Of a DNA stretch of 64,000 nucleotides, positions 53,001 to 62,000 are shown one piece after another. Numbering within the stretch: position 1 is the first letter of the stretch; the number at the start of each line of letters is the position of its first letter. Source of the DNA: Undaria pinnatifida. Taxonomy: Eukaryota > Sar > Phaeophyceae > Laminariales > Alariaceae. The position numbers were made by a program, and so were the translations under genes. The notes beneath the pieces are model-generated. The model was not told the origin of the DNA. It made no database searches and was given only the letters and a program-made list of their open reading frames with translations. Location: assembly GCA_012845835.1 (NCBI GenBank), contig JABAKD010000017.1:1416001-1480000 (forward strand), in the 5' to 3' direction.

Positions 53001-56000
53001 GCGAATGCTCACCCGGTCGAACTTTCGTCTTCCTCATAAACAGGTTTGAGGTTCTGCGTTAACCCTTTTAGCACTGCACTCCCGATAAGGGGGCAAAGCG
53101 CTTGAAACTACAGTACTTTAGAATGGGAATAATTTAGGAATCGGAAAAGAGTTAACCTCCTCAAAAAAGAAGTATCTGGAAACTAGGGTGCTTCCGCTTA
53201 TCGTAGCACGCGCATCCACGCTCTTACCTCCAGGTGACGGATCCGCTTGCGCTTCCGTCTCGGTCCTTCCTCGTCAGCGTGGGCTGCATAACGACCTCTT
53301 CGAAAGCCAGGAGGGAGTCCAGAAGCATCGGCTTTTGTACGGGGATAACCTACGGGTAACAGGAAACGGCCGGACACGATCAATAGTCCCGAATCATCGG
53401 CTCTCGCAGAGGGGGTGACTCGCAGAGAAAAACGGAACTGCCGGCAATCCTCGGGCGCCCAGAAACATCCCGTTTGTGCGGAAATATCCTAACATCATAC
53501 CCTCCGTGCAGAAAATAACAAAATGGCCGACAATCCTGATGACTCCATAGACACCGTTTTAACTCCGAGATATTGTACAAAACAAAAACCGGGCTACGAT
53601 AGAGATAGCAAGGTATACCACTTTTTGGTCAAATTGTTTTATGAACGACGAGGCAGGCTCCTTAGCCCAAAGTCGCCGGAACAATTCCATCCTTGTTTTG
53701 CAAAATGATTGCTTTGTGTACGTGAGCCCTGGATTTTGTTCACCGGATTGCCCCCTAAAGCTCGCTCCCAATATATATTTTGTGAGGCATAGAACCCCTC
53801 AATCAAGGATCACCGGGAAAAAAAATGCGCACGCCTGTCGTAGCATACTCCATCACACAAAATCACCGTGAGTTCAGAAGAATCGGCGTTTGGACCGAGA
53901 AAACCTACAGAGAAACGAACAAGAAGGCCGACAACATCCATGTTATCGCGTCACTCCCGTCGCCATTACCGTCACAACGCAAACCTCTACCAGTTTAACT
54001 CTCCCAAAAAACGCAGGACGGTCCGGCGAAGCCTTCCGTGCAGGTCGTGTGTCTGATTGATCGAGGCTGGCCGTTTGGCCCCCCTGTGGGGGTTGAAAAA
54101 ACAACATAAACGCACTCCGACTGACTGCCCCTGCCGACCTTGAGCCCCCAAAGGCTAGGGAACCGGGTGGCGGTTAGATCTGGAGTCGACGTAGTCTTGC
54201 TCGGCGTGCAAGATCGAACGATGACCAATATTTTGACCTGCAGGACTTGTTTTGCCAGGCTATGCTGTATTAAGAGCAAGCCCGCCAGTTTTGGACGTTC
54301 GGTTTTATAAAGGCGGTCTGAAAGAACGATGGTTTCAGGTGCCGCGCAAGCTGGCACACCGCAGCGAAGGCTCGTGAAATCTTTTTTCAATGAGCACGAA
54401 AATCGAGCCAACAACATCGGTCCAAAAGTTTCTTCGTCGCCTGCTTGGGGGTGTTGTATGTTTTTACCGCATCTCTACAGCGCCACACTATTGAAAACCT
54501 TGTTGCAGCCGATATCCGTCACGTGTAATACTGGTTTAAGTCCAATACTGGTTTAAGTACATCTATAAGAAGGGCCAACGGCAAGACAACACATTAGTTT
54601 TTCATGGAGCGTTACTTCCCTAAGGTCCTTGTTCACTACTGTAGCCTTCGCTGGGGGGTTGAGGGGGGGGGGGGGGGGTGGGCGTATTGATTTGTTGTTT
54701 GCCTTGGGCATTTGACCATTGACCGCGCATTCCTTTCGAGATGGAGCACCGCCCCTGCTCCTACGTAATGGAGGCAGGGTGGAACACTCTACAGCAATAA
54801 CGTTAACGCTTACCTGTGAAGCCATGTTGTTGTAGAAGTTGGCGACCTTTTTCAGCAGAACCCCGTAACGGTAGTACGTTTCACCCTCGGTCGCTACCTG
54901 CACCAAGCAGTTGTCAGGCTGAGCGGTCAGCAGACGTTACCACTTGGTCGATGCCATGGTGTGCGCACAGTGCGTACGAGACGAAGAGGAATAGCCGTAA
55001 GCAAGGTACTGGCAGTTGATCGGGTTGGAGTCCGCAGACGTGACCACTTGGTCGGCGCTATGGTTGACGAACACTGTTGTGTACAACACGAAGAGGACTA
55101 GTCCTGAACATGCATTGGTTGACTGGGTTAGGGGTAGTGTTAGGGTTAGGTACATTCGTATCGTTCGCAGTGACCCTCAGCCATAGTGTCAAATAAGTGG
55201 TAACGTGCCCTCGACAGTCCATTGCTCTGATCAATTGACGCACGCTCTCTCGTATGATACGGGACCACGGCACCACGGGCTTCAACGAAAGGAGTTGTAC
55301 GGCACGGACTGTGATCGTTTCTGGCGCGCTCGCGCCATGATAAGATGGCACCTCTTATTTGTTGTATTGCTATGTGGACCGCGAATTGGGTTAAACGCGT
55401 ACGTAGAACGAAGTAAACCTCAAGAGGTTCGTGTCGGGGTGCCGTTAACGTGTAGAAACAAGCAATGCGGTTTATGGAGGCGACACATTTGGTCTCTGTC
55501 GTCGGGGACGCGGATGACTGATTATTGTTGTGGTGCTTGTCACCCGACAATATGCGGTGTGAGTTTCAACGTTGATCACCAACAACATTCCCTGATGAAG
55601 AAAACCTCGGAAACAAAATAAAACACATGCACAAAGTCTACCCCCCTCCAAATGCCTACAACTAATGGTTTACTAGTGTGATAATGTATCAGCCTAATTA
55701 ATTGTTGTGTTCGGAGACGACGCACAACAATCACGATTATGTACAGGAACCCATGTACGGTAATTTTCGTCGACAAGATAGAGTGGCTTTGCTCCGTACA
55801 AAAACAAGCCTGGTACATACGATAGCATTGTTCTGTTTCGTGCAAAATCCGAACCAACTGTTCTTAACCGCTCCCCTTTCTCGTGTAAGAAAGTGCCGCC
55901 ACGTGCTGCAGAAACGTGTACCTGGCTGAAGTACACGCACCTTCATTATCTTGGACGGGATTGCGTGGCCTAGCTCGGACAGCTGCCGCACCTCTCGTAA

Positions 56001-59000
56001 GAGGGTGACCAGGCGTTCCGAGTAGTTCACCACCAGGATACCCTTCTTGTCGATGTCCATCAGCTGCACGCGCAGATGTTAGGTAGATACTGGTAACGTT
56101 TAGTCGAGATGTGTTACCTGTTTTGTTTACTTACCATGAGCTTTAAAAGCAAAAACGTCTAGCAGGTACGTCACCATAGCAACGATCTAGAAGGGCATAT
56201 GGTCTCGTCAGCATCCAGGTAGCTTTGGTTGCAATATTTGTGCAATCATTGCCGATGTCCGTGAACTGCACACGCTAATGTCGGGTAGACGGATCACTTT
56301 GATCACGACACGGATACCCTTTAGATCATGAGCTGAACGAGCGAACGTCAGGTAGATAGATAACTTCAGTCGCAAAACGATACCCTAGTTGTCAGGGTCC
56401 ACGAGTGCACAAGCAAACACCATTCAAAAAGAATAAAACAGGTTTGGTCACGACATATTACCCAATTCGTCGATGTCCATGAGCCGCACAAATAACTGCC
56501 ACACCGGGAAAGATGACATTAACAACGACAAACACAACTATACCGCCTCATAAACTGTTAACCCAAAACGAAGAATCAGCGCATTTTTCCCCCGGAAATC
56601 GTTAATACCAGGTGTACATTAGCAGGAGGTATATTAGTGTGTTAAATACTACAAACACTCTGCGTGGACTAAATCGCAGTGGGGGTCCTCCAACAAGGCT
56701 GTCTGGTGAAGGCGGTGTCCCAATATAAGGCGGTCAAAATCGCTTGACGCAACTGGGACATTGAATTGCGCTGATAACCTTGAACGAATAAGGCAAGTTC
56801 CCTCCATAAGGCGGTCACATTGCTCTCTGTAGCACACCACCGCCTGATCGGAGGAACCCCTACTATGCAAATATCCTTTGTTTTCATGTCAATACTCCAA
56901 CGGCCCTTACACTTCCGCCCATCGTGGTGCACAACAGCATCGAGCACAACGCGCGACGGCGACGAAAACAGCAACAAACACTACGATAAAGAAGACAGAG
57001 AAAACCATACGTCGCCAACAAACGCATGCAACGACTAGCCACATTCTCCTTGCCTTGCCGCGCATTTGAGTGCTGAGCTCCCCGCCGTCCAACCCATCCT
57101 GAACCTCCTCCTGGTCAATTTCGAAGCGTGCGCAGGGTTAACCGGCCACAATAGAGGGCGTCACTATTTGCAGCCACTGTTTTCATCGGCTCGGTGCCAC
57201 TCGGGGTTCGCCCGAGCTGTTACTTGTGCGTCTTCTCGGATTAGGTATATCCACCGCCGTGGAGGAAGTGTTGGCGAGCTTACGACAAGGGCATCATTTT
57301 TAAGTCTGGTTTGGGCGAAGTTAAGGGCGACTCGTGCGAGTGGCCTATCCCTGGTGTTGAAAAAGGAGGTGCCTCAGCCACCTTAACATTGGTCGGGGGG
57401 GGGGGGGGGGGGGGGGGAATCAGGTGTGAAAGCAAAACCTGGATGAAAAAAACGGAGGTATGAACATTACATCTGCTCATTACATACAAGGGCTTGTTCC
57501 ATTCCCGTGATACCATCATCACACCCCTACAAATGCCGGGACGGAGCAGGTCGGTTTTCGGCCAACTCTGGAAGCAGAGGGGGGGGGGGAGGGGGTCGAC
57601 TTTCAGCATACAACAAACGCGGGGAGCGGGAGAAGAGGAAGTCGCGCTCGAAGCTGCAACCGGTGGGTGTGGCAGGGAGGGAGTCATCCCGAGCTCTAGG
57701 GGTGAAGCATATTCTAAGAATTTTCTGTGTTCCTAACATGAGGAGCTCAGTACCAACATCAACATCAACATCAACATCAACACCAACACCAACGTCAACA
57801 CCAACATCACCCGAAACATGACTTCGAAGACATTGATTTGCACAGCCCGACCACGATTTCTACCTGGTATTCGCTAGTCCTAACACAACATATTACCCCA
57901 CAAAATATCAGATTAACCGATGGTTCAACACTAGAGGAGCTCAACCGGTCCGGTCAGGTACATTATTAGTTAATCTAGCAACTGCAACCCCTACCGCATT
58001 ATAGAGGGATGACTCCTACACTAAAGTGAGAATAGGACACGCCCTTTCCCCAATAACGAAGTTTAACCTAAATGAAAACATCCGGCGTCTTATCAGGGTG
58101 TCTGTTGGGTACTTCATGAAGCCGCACTTCGACCCCGCCTCGCTGCAAGGGGAACTCCCACCCGCGAAGTATTACCTGCCACTCTTCGAAGAGCGAGGCC
58201 TCCCTTCGTCTGGTCTTTCTTAGCAGCTCTCCGGAAATTTCGTCGAACGCTCTGCGACACGAAAACGCAGCCGTCGATGGCGTAACGCCAAAAATGGTTC
58301 AGGGCCGTAATAAACGGACACGTGAACCAAAACATCTGATGTTTTGGTTTCAATTTTTTTTTATAATCCGAAGTTAGCTCTTCGAGGGATCTCTATTGAT
58401 TGCGCTGTTAGGTTTTGGCTGCTAATAGCGGTTTTATTCTCAAACCAATTCGCTATTTGCAACACCCGAAAATACGCTCTCTCCCAAAGTTGCCATAAAA
58501 ATGAAAAATTGTTGTGTCAAGTGTTGTCTTCTTGCCAATTGCATCGTTTCGTCGACAACGACACTGTTCAACACAGGATGGGGGTGCGTTGGGCGGTTTC
58601 ACGAGACGGAAAAAATCACAACACGGGTTTGCCCAAGCATTCCACGGCTTTTCGCAGGTCATTACCCGGCACACGGGTCAGATTGTGAGGTTTCCAAATA
58701 CTCCCGGGTCGAGTCGGGTCGGGACAAGTGGTGTTCGTAAAATTTACGGGTCGGGTTGAGTCGGGTCAGGAGGTTTTCAAATATCACGGGTCGAGCCGGG
58801 TCATCCTGGTCCGATCCGACCGGTATGGTATACCATACCGAGAAGCGATCTTCTCCGTTAAAGGCCCAGAAGTACTTCAAACACAGTTGGCAGATATACC
58901 AGACACTTCATTCAAAACGATGCGGTGTTTACAACATCATATATAGGCGGGCTGGGGAGTGGATAGTTGATTGAATGAGTGAGTGGGCGGGTGGGTGGGT

Positions 59001-62000
59001 GGGTGGGTGGGCGGTTGGGTAGGTAGGTGGGTAGGTGGGTGGGTGCGTGGGCGGGTGGGTAGGTGTTGGTGGGTGGGTGGGTGGTTGGGTGGGTGGGTGG
59101 GTGGGTGGGTGGGTGGGTGCAAGCGAAAAGATCGAACGAATCCCAATGGCGGCCAAAAGCCATTCCTGCAAAACGCGATGCACATTAGACCCAAACATAT
59201 ATATGTACATATATAGTTACATATGTATTTCTGGCGGACGAGGCATTACCATTGTTTTGTAAACATGCTTTGAACGTTTTATACAGAGCTCCTCGTTGGC
59301 ACTACCCAAAACAACTGTTGGAACCCGGTCACCGTTACGCGTTTTTGCTTTCTTTTTGTTCATGGCAACGGTAGGGGGCTGGGGGTATTCCTTTTCTCGT
59401 TCCTGGGTCTTCGCCGCACGCCGCAGTGACTCCACACCTCAATGAAAAAATATTTTTTGGGGGGATTACTTTGGTACGGCGTAGGTAGCCATCCCATGGC
59501 GGGCTACATGGCAAACCAAGTACAGCACGAAAGCTCAAGACCGAAAAATAACAGGGGGGTCACTCGCGCGAGTGACTCCCGAGCCACTGCTAAAGGAGGA
59601 CCCAAAAAAAGCAAGGCTGCCCTAGGGGGGTACCCCCAATTTTCACTCACGGGTCAAAGCCAAAAAAGGGTATACCTCTTAGATCAAGGCTACGGTAGGG
59701 GGGTGCCCCCAATTTTCACTCCCGGGTCAAAGCCAAAAAACGGTATACCTCATAGAGCAAGGCTACGGTAGGGAGGTACCCCCAATTTTCACTCCCGGGT
59801 CAAAGCCAAAAAACGGTATACCTCTTCGATCAAGGCTGCGGTAAGGGGGTCCCCCCAATTTTCCACTACCAGGTCTGAGCCAACTCGCGCGAATGACTCT
59901 GTACCTCACAGAAAAAAAAACGTTCGGCGAGATTTTTTGTTGTTGCAGCGTAGCGCAACCATCCCTTTTCGTGTTAACATCTTAACATCCAGAATGTTGA
60001 ACAGCACGAAGGTCTTGTTGACCGCAAGTAAGGGGGGTCACTCACACGAGGTTCACCGGGGCCACTGACAGAAAAGTGGCCAAGAGGGGGCAGTCCACCC
60101 CCTACCGTAGCATTGGTGAGGAATTATCCTATCGTAACCAAGGTCAGATAGATACTCGTATGTACTCGTTCGGACTTTTTCTTGTGCATAAACTGGCATG
60201 CGGAAAGCGCGAGAGCGTGAGTTAGTAACAACGCTCGATGAAAAATCGACGAGCAGTGGGACTGCTGAACCCTATGCGCGATAAAAATTGAAGGTAAGAA
60301 CCGGGGGGAAGAAAGGGACGACACCTGTGACCACGACTTGTCCAGAAGCTGGAAAGTAAAAGTGTGAGAAAAAAAAAAAAAAAAAACTGCTAATAATAAG
60401 CGGTAGAGGGGCAACAATCGTTGTTGCTCTGAGGCTCCTAACCACTTGAGGAGCTCTGTATTATTCCTAGTATTCATACAGCTCTGTACCATTAGTAGTA
60501 TACCTCACCCAAAAAAAAAGATTGTTGTTTTTCAAGTTAAACCGAAACAAGCAGCTCGATTAACAGGCTCATGGGCTATTGGGTATCCGATGGGGCTCCT
60601 CAATGTCGTCGGGACCCCGTCAACGGTGTAGGTTTTGTACCTCTCCAATCGAGTTACCGGGTACATACCATCAGCGTGTAGAGTGATTGTGGACCGAAAT
60701 TGGACCGAAATCGCCTTTGACAAGATCTAGGAGATTCATACATCTTGAAGGAAGTAAAAACACGCGACCCGAATATCACGTAACTTGCAAAGGTGAGCAT
60801 CGACCCTTAAATTGATCGAACTCAAAGCTAACGTATTTGAAACATGTAAAAAACGGAAACGAAGAAACACGTAGGTCGTGGGAATGGTGTTCAAGGGGTT
60901 AAACGAGCTTTTTTTCTTGAATGTCATTTTTGTAGTGAGGGATAGAGGGGCTCAAATAAGGAGGAGCCTTCGCACAACAATTAGGTGCACGTCTCCCGTA
61001 CAATTTGTAGCATGCGTCTCCGGCCTGAACAAAACAAACGTCCCGAGCAGAGACAAAACAGGAAAGAGGCGGCACTGCAGTGTTACAAAGCTGGAGATCC
61101 TGACAACGAGCGTAGCCCTAGTCAAAGGTGATGTCGGGCGTAGTACCTGAAACCAGAGAGGTCCGACAGCAGAGCGGACGCGCCTTCGCCCGTAGCCCGA
61201 ACGCGAGCGCACAGCTGACGACAGTAGACCAAGCCTCGGACCTTCCGAGAGGTTTTCACAGTAAATTGGTGTTTTCGCAACAGACGGGGCAAAGGTTGAT
61301 TCAGCGAGAACGCGAACATAGGGTGGAGGATTACATGCGAAGCGCAAGCTCGCATGGTCGATTGTTTTGTACGAATTGCAATCCTGTATGGACTCTGTTT
61401 CCGTAGTTACTTCGAATGCGGACATAGGATGGCAGCTAGCTTACATGCGAAGCGCCAGCATATATGGTCGATTGTTTTGTACGAATAACAATGCTTCATG
61501 GACTCTAATTCCGTAGTTACTTCGATGCCAGTTTCGAACCTGTTTGCACTATCAGGCCTACAGCTGGCCCACGATTTGAAAGTGTGTGGGGAACCATGCT
61601 GGAAACAGGTCGTCGAACCTGTTGTACAAAGAACGCGTTTCAAACCATTTTGCGTGGTTTCGCCGTTCATGGTTACTTGGCTAATACAATGATAGCAAAC
61701 GCTATTGCACTGCTATTGAATTAAAATTTCGCCATGAGGCAGCCTGCAGTCTGTCTACGATTCGGCGGTGTGTCTTACACCGTGCGTTGGGGGTCGTCCA
61801 AGCCCCAGTGGACGCAATTCCTATGGCTGCTTCGCCAATGCAGTGGTAGCATTGCCGATGCCCTCAGTCCTTTCGAGGAAAACGGTACCATGAAGACTCA
61901 ACACCTTATTACGAACATCAACCGAGAGCAACTCAAGGCATCGGCTAACATATACCGCTACGATTTGGTAGAGAGCTCGCCAATGAGAACTATTTCTTGA

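Noticed and set aside
54217-54317. Minus-strand [18 protein letters not shown] as the exon after exon 6
   Set aside because: Weakly similar but out of phase with exon 6. The real exon 7 at 53228-53349 fits in phase with much stronger similarity.
55130-55155. gggttaggg strings as telomere repeat
   Set aside because: Only one or two irregular units, not a telomeric array.
58912-59210. Threonine/proline-rich THPPTHPPT protein
   Set aside because: Translation of the GGGT microsatellite on the other strand.
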